Origin: JAITMY01 sp031549685
GTDB lineage: Bacteria; Bacteroidota; Bacteroidia; Bacteroidales; UBA932
NCBI GenBank assembly: GCA_031549685.1
Contig: JAVBPG010000037.1
Location: forward strand, 1-62,644
Length of the DNA stretch: 62,644 nucleotides
Direction: 5' to 3'
Of this stretch, positions 15,231-24,392 are shown in pieces (position 1 is the stretch's first letter; each line of letters begins with the position of its first letter). The position numbers and the translations under genes are program-made. A model generated the notes under the pieces. It did no database searches and was not told the origin of the DNA. It saw only the letters and a list, made by a program, of their open reading frames with translations.

Positions 15231-15920
15231 TTACTGCCCATAGTACGCTCCCGGCCCGTGCTTGCGGTAAAAGTGCTTCTGAATAAGCTCGGGATTCATA
15301 TCCAACTTCGGGTTAATACCGTACGAAAGGTAGGCCATTTTGGCTACCTGCTCAAGCACCACAGCATTGTGTACCGCTTCATCAGCATTTTTTCCCCATG
15401 CAAAAGGTCCGTGGTTTTTAACCAGCACCGAGGGCGCGTAGGCGGGGTTGATTTCGCCTTTTAAAAACCGCTCTACAATTACATTTCCGGTTTCTAACTC
15501 GTAGGCTCCATGCACTTCATCATAGGTCATAGTGCGGGTACAGGGAATGGCCTGGTTGAAGTAGTCGGCCTGCGTGGTGCCGATGTTGGGTATGTCGCAG
15601 CCGGCCTGCGCCCAGGCGGTGGCGTAGGTGGAGTGCGTGTGCACAATGCCGCCTATGGTCTCAAACGCTTTGTATAACACAAGGTGCGTGGCGGTATCGC
15701 TTGAGGGCTTATACTTGCCTTCGACCACCTTGCCCTCCATGTCAATCACCACCATGTCGTCGGCCTGCATGCCGTCGTACTCCACGCCCGATGGCTTAAT
15801 TACTACCAGGCCCTGCTTGCGGTCGATGGCGCTCACGTTGCCCCAGGTAAATATTACCAAACCGTGCTTTACCAAATCGAGGTTGGCGCGGAAAACTTTT
15901 TGTTTGAGTTCTTCTAACAT
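15231..15920 (-). CDS. araD: L-ribulose-5-phosphate 4-epimerase
   Basis: A 229-residue class II aldolase-fold enzyme that converts L-ribulose 5-phosphate to D-xylulose 5-phosphate, the last dedicated step of arabinose use. Hallmarks are TWGNVSAIDR and KPSGVEYD near the N-terminus, the metal-binding HTHSTYATAWAQ, and LVKNHGPFAWG. It follows the sodium symporter at 16037-17977 after a 116-base gap filled by a palindromic repeat. It is separated from araA/araB by a plus-strand gene trio. Confidence 0.95.
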   Translation of the reverse strand: MLEELKQKVFRANLDLVKHGLVIFTWGNVSAIDRKQGLVVIKPSGVEYDGMQADDMVVIDMEGKVVEGKYKPSSDTATHLVLYKAFETIGGIVHTHSTYATAWAQAGCDIPNIGTTQADYFNQAIPCTRTMTYDEVHGAYELETGNVIVERFLKGEINPAYAPSVLVKNHGPFAWGKNADEAVHNAVVLEQVAKMAYLSYGINPKLDMNPELIQKHFYRKHGPGAYYGQ

Positions 15921-15965
15921 CGCTTCAATTTACAATTTGACGATTTACAATTTACTAATTATCCG

Positions 15966-16029
15966 CCCCAACCCACTAAAGGGGGCTATAACCGAAGTGC
16001 TAATGTTACAGCCTCCTTTAGGGGTTGGG
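15966..16029. repeat. Palindromic repeat between symporter and araD
   Basis: CCCAACCCACTAAAGGGGGC (about 15968-15987) pairs imperfectly with AGCCTCCTTTAGGGGTTGGG (16010-16029). It can fold as a 20-bp hairpin in the transcript between the symporter gene and araD, where it might reduce read-through or stabilise the upstream message. Confidence 0.7.
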
Positions 16030-16036
16030 AGTACTC

Positions 16037-17977
16037 TTACCAGAAAATAACGTACAGTGCGCCCACAATAGCGCAGATGCCAAACGAGGCGATGGCAAAT
16101 CCTTTGCCCGTATGGAAAAGGCTCAGGTCAACCGCCAGGCTCTTGGGATCCTTGAACTTATCGTTGGCGTTGGAGTACAAGAAAATGCTGCAAACGGCAA
16201 GCATGGCCACCATGACAAACATGGCCGAGTAGCCGATATTGTCAAGGTAAATGGCGAACTCATTGCCCATGGCAAAGGCTATTTTTTGGGCAACGGCGGT
16301 AACAAAAAGCAGCGCCGCAATGCTACCCAAAATGCAACCCCACTTCTTCATGGTCTTCTTATCCTTATCCGATACTGCATCGGCTGCCACGTGGTGCTTT
16401 TTGTCGGTAAACGAAAGGGTAATAAACGATACAAACAGGATCATGGCTACGTAGCCCATGCGTGTTTGGAAAGGCATTTCGGGGAAGCAAACTTTGAATA
16501 GAATACCCATAGGTAAGGTAAGGATGGATGTCCATATGGCGGCACGTCCCGAGGCGCGCTTCCACAATAAGCCGAGGCCAAATACAATGACGATACCCGG
16601 ATAAACAAAGCCTGAGTACTCTTGAATATACTGGAACGCCTGGTCGAGACCGCCCAGGAGAGGCCTGACGGTAACCGCCGCAATAATCAGCGAGATCAGC
16701 GCTACCAAACGACCAACGTTTACCAAGCGCTTTTCGGACGCGCCCTTGTTGATGTGCTCCTTGTAAATATCCATGGTAAAAATGGTAGAGGTGCTGTTGA
16801 ACATCGATGCCAGCGATGAAATGATGGCGGCTACCAACGCTGCAAAGGCAAGGCCGCGAACGCCCGTAGGCGCAAAGTTGCGAATGAGCCAGGGGTATGC
16901 ATCGTCGGCCTTTTCAATGGTTCCGTGCAGGTCAAAGTAGCCCTGTGCCAGGCCGGGAATTTGGCTTACATCGGCACTTTGCGCATTGAAGAGGACAAAG
17001 GCGGTAATGCCCGGAATAACCACAATGAAGGGAATAAGGATTTTGAGGAAACCTGCAAATAAAAGCCCCTTCTTAGCCTCGTCAATGCTCTTAGCGGCCA
17101 GACCTTTTTGAATAATATACTGGTTAAAGCCCCAGTAGCCAAGGTTGGTAAACCACATAGCTCCCACTATTCCGGCAATACCCGGCAGATCCTTAAACGC
17201 GGACGAGTCGTGCGCCTTGTTCACAATAAGATTAAAGTGTGTGTCCTGAGGAATTTCTTTGGCGTAGTTGTACACAATTTTAAAGCCCTCCCAGGCGCCC
17301 TTACCTACACCGCTTACCGCCTCAAGGGCAAAGTAGGCTGTAATAAGACCGCCACCAACAAGGAATACCACCTGCATTACGTCGGTCCACGCTACTGAGG
17401 CAAGACCTCCGTAGATAGAGTAGATACCGGCAATGAGAAATAGGAAAAGGATGCATAGGTTGAGGAAATCAAACTCCATGCCCATAAAGGCAACGCTATC
17501 GATTCCCAAAATTTGCCTAATGGCAAGGGCGCCCAGCCAGGCCACCGAAGTCAGGTTTACAAACACGTAGAGCAGCAGCCAAAAGATGGAGAATGCCAAG
17601 CCTACGCCTGAGTTGTAGCGCTGCTTCAGGAACTGCGGAATGGTAAAAATGTTGCTCTTAATCATGGCGGGCAGCAAGAATTTTGCCACCAGAATAAGCG
17701 TTATTGCCGCCATCAATTCGTAGGCGGCAACACACATGCCGATGCGGAATCCGCTACCCGACATGCCGATAAACTGCTCAGCCGAGATGTTGGCTGCAAT
17801 AAGCGAGGCTCCCACAGCCCACCACGTTAGCGTATTTCCTGCCAGGAAGTAGTCTTTCGAATCCTTTTCCTTCCCATCCTTTTTGCGGGATAGAAATAAG
17901 CCCAGCGCCACAAGCAGCACGAGGTACACGCCAACGATGATAAAATCAATCGTTTGAAAACCTGAAATTGAACCCAT
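16037..17977 (-). CDS. Sodium/sugar symporter of the SSS family
   Basis: A 646-residue inner-membrane protein with about 14 hydrophobic segments. It begins QTIDFIIVGVYLVLLVALGL, has WWAVGASLIAANISAEQFIG (the SSS signature in helix 1-2), and NLGYWGFNQYIIQKGL, which resembles SGLT-type sugar transporters. It couples sodium entry to sugar uptake. Its place between a ROK kinase/galM pair and araD suggests L-arabinose as a substrate, but glucose or galactose are possible. In Bacteroides thetaiotaomicron a comparable transporter belongs to the arabinose regulon. Confidence 0.9.
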   Translation of the reverse strand: MGSISGFQTIDFIIVGVYLVLLVALGLFLSRKKDGKEKDSKDYFLAGNTLTWWAVGASLIAANISAEQFIGMSGSGFRIGMCVAAYELMAAITLILVAKFLLPAMIKSNIFTIPQFLKQRYNSGVGLAFSIFWLLLYVFVNLTSVAWLGALAIRQILGIDSVAFMGMEFDFLNLCILFLFLIAGIYSIYGGLASVAWTDVMQVVFLVGGGLITAYFALEAVSGVGKGAWEGFKIVYNYAKEIPQDTHFNLIVNKAHDSSAFKDLPGIAGIVGAMWFTNLGYWGFNQYIIQKGLAAKSIDEAKKGLLFAGFLKILIPFIVVIPGITAFVLFNAQSADVSQIPGLAQGYFDLHGTIEKADDAYPWLIRNFAPTGVRGLAFAALVAAIISSLASMFNSTSTIFTMDIYKEHINKGASEKRLVNVGRLVALISLIIAAVTVRPLLGGLDQAFQYIQEYSGFVYPGIVIVFGLGLLWKRASGRAAIWTSILTLPMGILFKVCFPEMPFQTRMGYVAMILFVSFITLSFTDKKHHVAADAVSDKDKKTMKKWGCILGSIAALLFVTAVAQKIAFAMGNEFAIYLDNIGYSAMFVMVAMLAVCSIFLYSNANDKFKDPKSLAVDLSLFHTGKGFAIASFGICAIVGALYVIFW

Positions 17978-18013
17978 TTTTTGTTTGTTTTTGAATTAAG
18001 AAATTATTAAAAA

Positions 18014-19024
18014 TTATTTTATTTCATTCCAAGCCAAGGCAGCGGCGCCAAGCACCGCACCGTTTTTATCGTTGAGCTCCGAGAGTAAAATTTGCGTGCG
18101 CGCTTCGCGTAAAATATTGCCCTTGGCATCGCGCTTGCAAAAATTTTTGAGCACTACTTCGTTCAAGTATTTACGAACCGGCACCATCAGTAAATCTCCG
18201 GCCTTGGCCAATCCGCCGTAAATAAAGATGGCCTCGGGGCAGGTAATGGCTATTGCATTTGCCAAACCATAGGCCAGCGTTTTGGCCGTTTGGTCAAATA
18301 CCTCCAGCGCCATAGCATCGCCTTGGGCGGCAGCATCGGCAATATCTTTTGAGGTCATATCGAGGAAGGAAAATTTTTTAAGCGCGCTGGGCTCGGTAAA
18401 GTAGTGGCGCGACATTACCTCAAAGGCTGTTTGCTTAAGCCCCGTAGCCGATACGTAGGTTTCCAGGCAGCCCTTACGGCCGCAGCCGCAGGTGCGCCCG
18501 TTGGGGTCCATGGTAATGTGGCCAAGCTCGCCGGCAAAGCTGTCGGCGCCGTACACCATCTCGCCGTTGCAAATAATACCACTACCCAAACCTGTGCCTA
18601 AGGTAACGGAAATAAAATCCTTCATGCCGCGCGCGCCGCCGTAAATCATTTCGCCCAGGGCGGCGGCATTGGCATCGTTGGTAAGCTTTACAGGAATCCC
18701 CGGATAGTACTTTTCGAATAATTGGCCAATGGGAGCAACCTCATTCTGCCACGGTAGGTTAGCGGCAAACTCAATGGTTCCCTCGTAGTAGTTGGCGTTG
18801 GGAGCGCCAATGCCAATGGCCAAAATCTGGTGCGGCTCTTTAATGCTTGCCTGCAGCTTGGTAGCTGCATCGTGCAGCTGCAATACAAAACCTTCGGGGC
18901 GCTCGCCCGAGGTGTTGACGGGAGTAGGTGTTGTGGCTTCGCCCACAATATTTCCGGCCTTATCCACAATCCCTATTTTGGTAGATGTTCCGCCTATATC
19001 GATACCTAAAACGACTTGCTTCAT
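18014..19024 (-). CDS. ROK-family sugar kinase
   Basis: A 336-residue cytoplasmic kinase. GIDIGGTSTKIGIVD at residues 8-22 binds phosphate, LTNDANAAALGE carries the catalytic Asp117, and the ROK zinc site is His169 with Cys179, Cys181 and Cys186 in TCGCGRKGCLE. Bacteroidetes members of this shape are glucokinases or broad hexokinases. It lies 36 bases upstream of the symporter gene and downstream of galM, all minus strand, so it likely phosphorylates sugar taken up by that transporter. Exact specificity cannot be read from sequence. Confidence 0.88.
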   Translation of the reverse strand: MKQVVLGIDIGGTSTKIGIVDKAGNIVGEATTPTPVNTSGERPEGFVLQLHDAATKLQASIKEPHQILAIGIGAPNANYYEGTIEFAANLPWQNEVAPIGQLFEKYYPGIPVKLTNDANAAALGEMIYGGARGMKDFISVTLGTGLGSGIICNGEMVYGADSFAGELGHITMDPNGRTCGCGRKGCLETYVSATGLKQTAFEVMSRHYFTEPSALKKFSFLDMTSKDIADAAAQGDAMALEVFDQTAKTLAYGLANAIAITCPEAIFIYGGLAKAGDLLMVPVRKYLNEVVLKNFCKRDAKGNILREARTQILLSELNDKNGAVLGAAALAWNEIK

Positions 19025-19035
19025 GTGGTCTCTTT

Positions 19036-19136
19036 TTGTACTGTGGGTTGTCGTGCTGAGCCTGTCAGAGTATGGAGGGTGGAACCTCCACCGCCGTACC
19101 CTCCCGCCTTGGCGGGATTCAGGGTAACAACGCCCA
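19036..19136. repeat. Family E repeat in the galM-ROK gap
   Basis: The gap contains GTGGGTTGTCGTGCTGAGCC at its left, a GGAGG...CCTCC pair, and the perfect palindrome CCCGCC-TT-GGCGGG (19103-19116). A related sequence, TGGGCTGTCATGCTGAGACA, starts near 31433. It is non-coding. Confidence 0.6.
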
Positions 19137-19145
19137 ATGGCGCGC

Positions 19146-20297
19146 TTACTTTTTTACCCCAAACTTATACACCGTTTCGCTTGAGTATGCTTGTCCTGGT
19201 TTCAGCTCCGTAGAGGCAAAAGCGGGCTTGTTGGGCGAGTCGGGGAAGTGCTGCGTTTCGAGGCAAAAGCCGTAGCGCTTTACGTAGCGCACGCTGTCCA
19301 CGCCGTACAGGTTGCCGTCAAGGAAGTTGCCCGAGTAGAACTGCACGCCGGGTTCGGTAGTGAAAACCTCCATGGTGCGGCCGCTAATGGGCTCGTACAC
19401 CTGCGCGGCAAGGCTCAGCTTGCCGTTCTTGGCGTTAAGCTCCCAGTTGTGGTCGTAGCCGCCGCCGTTTTTCAGCTGCACATCGTTGGCATCAATGCGC
19501 TCGCCAATGGCGTGTGGCGTGGTAAAATCGAAGGGCGTGCCGGCTACCTCAATGGATTTTCCGGTAGGAATGAGTTCGCTGTCCACCTCGCTGAACTTAT
19601 CGGCCAGTATGGTCAGCTCGTGCCCCAAGGCGTCGGGCGCCTGACCGGCGGTCAGGTTAAAGTAGGCGTGGTTGGTAAGGTTGCACACGGTGTTCTTATC
19701 GGTGGTGGCCGAGTAGCTAATCTTTAGCTCGTTATTTTTTGTAAGAAGATAAGTAACCTGCACGCTGAGGTTGCCGGGGTAGCCCTCTTCACCGTCCTTG
19801 CTCAGATACGTTAGCTTGAGGCCAACGCTGTCCGGCCCCTTTATTTCCTCGGCATCCCACACCACCTTGTCAAAGCCTTTGATGCCGCCGTGCAGGTGGT
19901 TGCGGCCGTTGTTGGCGGCCAGCTTGTATTCCACACCATCAAGCGTAAATTTGGCTTGACCAATGCGGTTGCCGTAGCGGCCGATGAGCGCGCCGAAGTA
20001 CGGTCCGATTTTCAAAAAGGCATCGCTACGATAGCCGTCAAGCGAGGGAAATCCCAAGGTAATATTTCCCGATTTGCCATCCTTGTCGGGCGTCCACAGC
20101 TCGGTAATGGTGCCGCCGTAGGTGGCTACCTTCATGGTTACACCTGCGCCGTTGCTCAGGGTGTAGAGCGATACATCTTGCCCATCGTACTGGCCGAAGG
20201 GCGATTTGGTTATCTCCATTTTACTTGAATTTTTGCTGCCGCATGAGCATACGCCAAGCGTAGCCAAGGCCGCGAGGGTTAGAACTTTTATTTTCAT
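19146..20297 (-). CDS. galM: Aldose 1-epimerase, lipoprotein form
   Basis: A 383-residue mutarotase that interconverts alpha and beta anomers of free sugars. The N-terminus (MKIKVLTLAALATLGVCSCG) is a lipoprotein signal with Cys at 17 and 19, so the enzyme is placed in the envelope. Family motifs are YGGTITELWTPDKDG, GALIGRYGNRIG, NNGRNHLHGGIKGFDK with the catalytic His, NLTNHAYFNL and the C-terminal GFCLETQHFPDSPN. It is the first gene of the galM-ROK-symporter-araD run and has its own TAAATTTG -7 box at 20330-20323. In Bacteroides such epimerases belong to the arabinose operon. Confidence 0.95.
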   Translation of the reverse strand: MKIKVLTLAALATLGVCSCGSKNSSKMEITKSPFGQYDGQDVSLYTLSNGAGVTMKVATYGGTITELWTPDKDGKSGNITLGFPSLDGYRSDAFLKIGPYFGALIGRYGNRIGQAKFTLDGVEYKLAANNGRNHLHGGIKGFDKVVWDAEEIKGPDSVGLKLTYLSKDGEEGYPGNLSVQVTYLLTKNNELKISYSATTDKNTVCNLTNHAYFNLTAGQAPDALGHELTILADKFSEVDSELIPTGKSIEVAGTPFDFTTPHAIGERIDANDVQLKNGGGYDHNWELNAKNGKLSLAAQVYEPISGRTMEVFTTEPGVQFYSGNFLDGNLYGVDSVRYVKRYGFCLETQHFPDSPNKPAFASTELKPGQAYSSETVYKFGVKK

Positions 20298-20322
20298 ACT
20301 TAGGGTGGAAATTTAGGAAAGC

Positions 20323-20330
20323 CAAATTTA
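20323..20330 (-). promoter_or_regulatory. -7 box for galM
   Basis: TAAATTTG read on the minus strand fits TAnnTTTG and ends 25 bases before the galM ATG at 20297. Confidence 0.6.
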
Positions 20331-20520
20331 AACATTTTCTTGATAAAAAGGGCTTTTTAACAGAGGAAACTTTGGAAAAAACAGCGCGGTTTTTGTAAAA
20401 AAAATTCCGCCAGCAGCCTAACATCGGGCTGCCGTTGAAATTTATATAAGATAATTATAATCAATATTTTATATAAATTTAAAAACCTCTATGGTTGCCT
20501 TGTGGATGGCCGTATAAAGC

Positions 20521-20551
20521 AAAACAGGAGAGTATAAAGCTCTCCTGTTTT
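20521..20551. terminator. Terminator after punA
   Basis: AAAACAGGAGAG (20521-20532) and CTCTCCTGTTTT (20540-20551) make a perfect 12-bp stem around a 7-nt loop, with A/T ends on both sides. It ends the minus-strand sppA-lpxK-punA transcript. Confidence 0.88.
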
Positions 20552-20621
20552 GCATCGTTTCTTGCTAAATGAGTTTAGGCTCAGCTGCGCATAGCCGCAT
20601 CAGTAGCCCCCAAAAAACTTT

Positions 20622-21446
20622 TTACAGCGCCGCGGTGTTCAGCTCCTGCAGCATGCCTGTCATTATCTGCGTCATCTTTACTTCGGCCTTAGCGCCCTCC
20701 TTCTGCACTTCCTCATGGCTTACGGTCATGGCAATGTCGTCGCCGCCCAGGTCGGTAATGATGGACATGGCAAAGACGGGAATGCTCATGTGGCGCGCCA
20801 CAATGACCTCGGGCACGGTGCTCATGCCCACGGCGTCGCCGCCAATGCGCTGGAAGTAGCCGTACTCCTTGGGCGTTTCAAAGGTGGGGCCGGTGGTGCC
20901 CACGTAGCAGCCCTTCTGCACCTTCAGCCCTAACTTGGCCGCCACGCCTTCGCACAGCGCCATGAGCTTCCTGCTGTACGGCTCGCTCATGTCGGGGAAG
21001 CGTGGGCCGAGCTCCGCCATATTTTTACCGATAAGCGGGTTGGGCAGGCAGTTGATGTGGTCGTTGATGATCATCAAATCACCCACGGCAAAGGACTTGT
21101 TCATGCCACCGGCGGCGTTGGAAACGAAGAGGCACTTGATGTTTAAGAACTTCATCACGCGCACCGGAAACGTTACCTGCAGCATGTCGTAGCCCTCGTA
21201 AAAGTGAAAGCGGCCCTGCATGGCCATTACCTTTTTTCCGCCCAGCGTACCGAAAATGAGGCGGCCGCTGTGGCCTTCAACCGTTGATAGCGGGAAGTTG
21301 GGAATATCCTTGTACTCGATTACCTGCTGGTTTTCGATTTTGGTGGTCAGGCCTCCTAAGCCGGTTCCCAAAATGATGCCCACCTCGGGCTCTATGCTCA
21401 CCTTGGACTTAATAAAGGTGGCCGATTCTTTTATTTTCTCTAACAT
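20622..21446 (-). CDS. punA: Purine nucleoside phosphorylase
   Basis: A 274-residue trimeric-type (family 2) phosphorylase that splits guanosine and inosine into base and ribose 1-phosphate for salvage. Visible motifs: GIILGTGLGGL with the phosphate-binding Ser/Thr loop, EGHSGRLIFG, QGRFHFYEGYDM, VSNAAGGMN, GTTGPTFETPKEYGYFQRIGGDAVGMSTVPEV is split here as GPTFETPKEY and DAVGMSTVPE, and SIITDLGGDD. Its start overlaps the end of lpxK by 38 bases, so it is probably read by translational coupling. Confidence 0.95.
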   Translation of the reverse strand: MLEKIKESATFIKSKVSIEPEVGIILGTGLGGLTTKIENQQVIEYKDIPNFPLSTVEGHSGRLIFGTLGGKKVMAMQGRFHFYEGYDMLQVTFPVRVMKFLNIKCLFVSNAAGGMNKSFAVGDLMIINDHINCLPNPLIGKNMAELGPRFPDMSEPYSRKLMALCEGVAAKLGLKVQKGCYVGTTGPTFETPKEYGYFQRIGGDAVGMSTVPEVIVARHMSIPVFAMSIITDLGGDDIAMTVSHEEVQKEGAKAEVKMTQIMTGMLQELNTAAL

Positions 21447-22491
21447 AGCTGAATGTGTTTTTGGTGAAACTTTGTTTTCCGTTGTTTAAAAAATCTACAT
21501 TGATGGGTTGGTAGTAAATGGCGCTGCGCAACTCATCGCTCATGGGCGTATCGAGCAGGCGCATGGCATCTTTTTCGGTCGTTATAATTACGCTATCGGG
21601 GTGCTCCGCGTAAACTTTTTCAATCCTTCGGATGTCGCCCGCGGTAAAGCGGTGATGGTCGGCAAACCGGAAGGTTTGCACCAGCGTAACATCTTTCTTC
21701 AGGCCCTCGAAAAAGGCTTTCGGCTGCGCAATTCCGGCAAGGGCAATGGCGCGCTTTTTCTCCGGCTTTCCGGCCTGCCCGCTGCTCAGGCTAACGTACT
21801 CGCCGCGGGTGTAGGTGGTAAAGTAGAGGTGCTGGTAGGGGCGTATTTTCAAATCCTTTTCGAGGATGTTGAAGTCGATGGGGCGCAGCTTCTGCGGGCA
21901 CTTGGTAACCACCACAATTTCGGCGCGGGGCAGCTGGTTTACCGAGTCGCGCAGGCGCCCCAGCGGCAGCATGTAGTCCTTGGTGGCCAGGTTGTCGAAC
22001 GTGGTAAGGACGATGGAGAGCCCGGCCTTGACGCGGCGGTACTGAAAGGCATCGTCGAGCACCACCACCTGCAGCCCGGGGTGCTCCTTTTGCAGGCGTT
22101 GTATGGCCTGTTCGCGGTTTACGCATACGGCCACCGTAACTCCGGGGAAGCGCCGTTTGACCTGCAGGGCTTCATCGCCCACCAGCTCGGCAGGGCTGCC
22201 GGCCTCAACGTACCGGAAGCCGCTGCTCCTGCGCTTGTAGCCCCGCGACAGCACGGCCACGCTCATGCCGCAGCTGCCCAGCAGCTCCACCAGCAGCTGC
22301 ACGTGGGGTGTTTTGCCGGTGCCGCCTACGGTAAGATTTCCCACGCAGATGGTGGGAATTTTAGGCTCGTGCTGCCTCAGAATCCTCCACGAGTACAGCA
22401 GGTGCCGCAGGTTGACCGCCAACCAAAAAAGCCCTGCCGGCAGCATGGTCAGCAGGGTGTAGGGTAGGCTTTTTTGTGGCTTGCGGCTCAT
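21409..22491 (-). CDS. lpxK: Tetraacyldisaccharide 4'-kinase
   Basis: A 360-residue membrane-associated kinase that phosphorylates the lipid A precursor disaccharide at the 4' position. An N-terminal hydrophobic segment (residues 11-28) anchors it to the inner membrane. The Walker A loop is GNLTVGGTGKTP (51-62); VLSRGYKR and VVLDDAFQYRRV carry other family residues. Gram-negative envelopes require it. It lies between sppA and punA, an order I believe is shared with other Bacteroidales. Its 3' end overlaps punA by 38 bases. Confidence 0.95.
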   Translation of the reverse strand: MSRKPQKSLPYTLLTMLPAGLFWLAVNLRHLLYSWRILRQHEPKIPTICVGNLTVGGTGKTPHVQLLVELLGSCGMSVAVLSRGYKRRSSGFRYVEAGSPAELVGDEALQVKRRFPGVTVAVCVNREQAIQRLQKEHPGLQVVVLDDAFQYRRVKAGLSIVLTTFDNLATKDYMLPLGRLRDSVNQLPRAEIVVVTKCPQKLRPIDFNILEKDLKIRPYQHLYFTTYTRGEYVSLSSGQAGKPEKKRAIALAGIAQPKAFFEGLKKDVTLVQTFRFADHHRFTAGDIRRIEKVYAEHPDSVIITTEKDAMRLLDTPMSDELRSAIYYQPINVDFLNNGKQSFTKNTFSYVRENKRIGHLY

Positions 22492-22589
22492 TGAGCAACG
22501 TTGATATTGGTGAGCTGTTGATGCTGTTTAATTGTTTTACTTCCCTGCCACAACCGCTCAAAAAGGCCGGTGCGGCAGCGCCTGCCGGC

Positions 22590-24362
22590 TTACTTTATCT
22601 CCACATCGTAGGGCAGGCGGGCCTGGGTTTTGCCGTTCATGCGCAGTATCCTGGCCAGCGGTTCGTACTCCTCCCAAATGTTGCCCGAGCTTTTCTTCAG
22701 CAGCTTTACCTTAACCTGGCCAAACGTTTCCATGAGCAGCGCAAAGGTTTCCTTTTGCTTGGGATATTCTACCACGCGGTACTTTTCCAGGTTGGCCAGC
22801 AGCACCGCCTTTTCCACCGCGGCGTTTAGCCCGCCCAGCTCATCCACCAGCTTTAGCCGCTTGGCGTCTATCCCGCTCCACACGCGGCCTTGACCGATCT
22901 CGTCCACCTCCTTTACCGACATCTTGCGGCCATCGGCTACGTGCTGCGTAAAGGTGCCGTACACGCGCTCCACCTGGTGCTGTATGAAGTCGGCCTCGGG
23001 CTTCGACATGGGGCGGAATATGCTGCCCATATCGGCGTGCTCGTTGGTGGCCGCCACATCCATGGTAATACCCAGCTTGGAGTTAAAGAATTTTTTGGCG
23101 TTAAACATTACGCCGAACACGCCAATGGAGCCCGTAAGGGTGGTGGGGCTGGACATAACGTAGGTGGCAGGGCACGAGATGTAGTAGCCGCCCGAGGCCG
23201 CCAAATCGCCCATGGATACCACCACCGGCCGCGATGCGGTGAGCAGCTGCATCTCGCGCCACACCAACTCCGAGGCCATGGAGCTTCCGCCCGGTGAGTT
23301 GACGCGCAGCACTACGGCCTTAACGCTTGAGTCGCGGCGCAGCTCGCGCAGCTCGGCGGCCAGCTGCTTGCCCACAATGCCCTCCTTGCCCTCGTCCATA
23401 ATATCGCCCTCGGCAAATACCACCGCCACCTTATCCTTGGCGGTAATATTTTTGGGCGTAATGGTTTTTTGGTAGTCGTTGATGCTTACCATTTCGGGCT
23501 TTTTGGTTTCGTCCATGACCGTAAGCACGGCCAGCTCGCTTATCACCTCATCGCGCTGCTTGAGCGCATCCACCAGGCCCAGCGATACGGCGGCCTCGGC
23601 ATCCTTGAGCAGAAGCTGGTTGGCCGCAGTGTTGAGCTTATCGGCGGTGGTGTGCCGCTGCTCGGCAATGGCGCCGAGCATGTGGTTCCAAATGGAGCCG
23701 GTGTAGGCGTTGATTTGCGCGCGATTTTCGGCGCTCATTTTTTCGTACATAAAGGGCTCTACGGCGCTCTTAAATTTTCCGTGGCGGATAATTTGCGCCT
23801 CGATGCCCAGCTTGTCTAGCGCGCCCTTAAAGAACATAACGCCGGATCCCAGCCCGTGCAGGTCGAGCGTACCCTCGGGGTTCATGTAAATTTTGTCGGC
23901 CACCGAGGCTAAGTAGTAGGGCGTTTGGCCGTAGAATTCGCTGTAGGCCACTATAAATTTTCCGCTAAGGCGGAAGTCGAGCAGCGCGTTTCGAATTTCG
24001 TCGAGGGTGGCCAGGCCGGCCTGTGCGTAGCCCAAATCGGCGAGGAATATGCCCTTGATTTTATCGTCCGTTTTAGCATTTTCTATGCTGCGCAGAATGG
24101 CGTTGAGGCCAAGCGCCGATTCGCCGTGCGCGCCAAGGCTGCTCAGCATGGCAAAGGGGTCGTTGGTGGCCCTGTCCACAATGGGGTACTTCAGCGAGAG
24201 CGTGAGCACCGAGGCCTCCTTTACGGGCTTGACCTTGGACTCCGATAGCGCAACCGCTCCGGCAATGGCGCCCAGCAGGGCAATGCCAAGTAGAAAAAAT
24301 AGAACCCCCGCTATGATGGACCCCAGCGTGGCGGCGAACATTGTCTTTAAAAAATTCTTCAT
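22590..24362 (-). CDS. sppA: Signal peptide peptidase, 67K type
   Basis: A 590-residue inner-membrane serine protease that degrades cleaved signal peptides. One transmembrane segment lies at residues 10-38. It has the duplicated S49 fold: the N-terminal half supplies the general base Lys198 in HGKFKSAVEPF and the C-terminal half the nucleophile Ser390 in GDLAASGGYYIS; NSPGGSSMASELVWREM precedes it. This length is that of the E. coli type. It is 98 bases before lpxK and 30 bases after the GH16-like gene, all minus strand. Confidence 0.95.
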   Translation of the reverse strand: MKNFLKTMFAATLGSIIAGVLFFLLGIALLGAIAGAVALSESKVKPVKEASVLTLSLKYPIVDRATNDPFAMLSSLGAHGESALGLNAILRSIENAKTDDKIKGIFLADLGYAQAGLATLDEIRNALLDFRLSGKFIVAYSEFYGQTPYYLASVADKIYMNPEGTLDLHGLGSGVMFFKGALDKLGIEAQIIRHGKFKSAVEPFMYEKMSAENRAQINAYTGSIWNHMLGAIAEQRHTTADKLNTAANQLLLKDAEAAVSLGLVDALKQRDEVISELAVLTVMDETKKPEMVSINDYQKTITPKNITAKDKVAVVFAEGDIMDEGKEGIVGKQLAAELRELRRDSSVKAVVLRVNSPGGSSMASELVWREMQLLTASRPVVVSMGDLAASGGYYISCPATYVMSSPTTLTGSIGVFGVMFNAKKFFNSKLGITMDVAATNEHADMGSIFRPMSKPEADFIQHQVERVYGTFTQHVADGRKMSVKEVDEIGQGRVWSGIDAKRLKLVDELGGLNAAVEKAVLLANLEKYRVVEYPKQKETFALLMETFGQVKVKLLKKSSGNIWEEYEPLARILRMNGKTQARLPYDVEIK

Positions 24363-24392
24363 ATTTTTCTTGTTTCAAACGTTATTAAAATG

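Larger units (their letters stand above)
20298..20621. other. Gap between punA and galM: terminator and promoter
   Basis: This 324-base AT-rich gap holds the punA terminator (20521-20551) and the galM -7 box (20323-20330). Nothing else is recognisable; short ATATAAAT words near 20450-20480 are simple AT-rich DNA. Confidence 0.6.
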
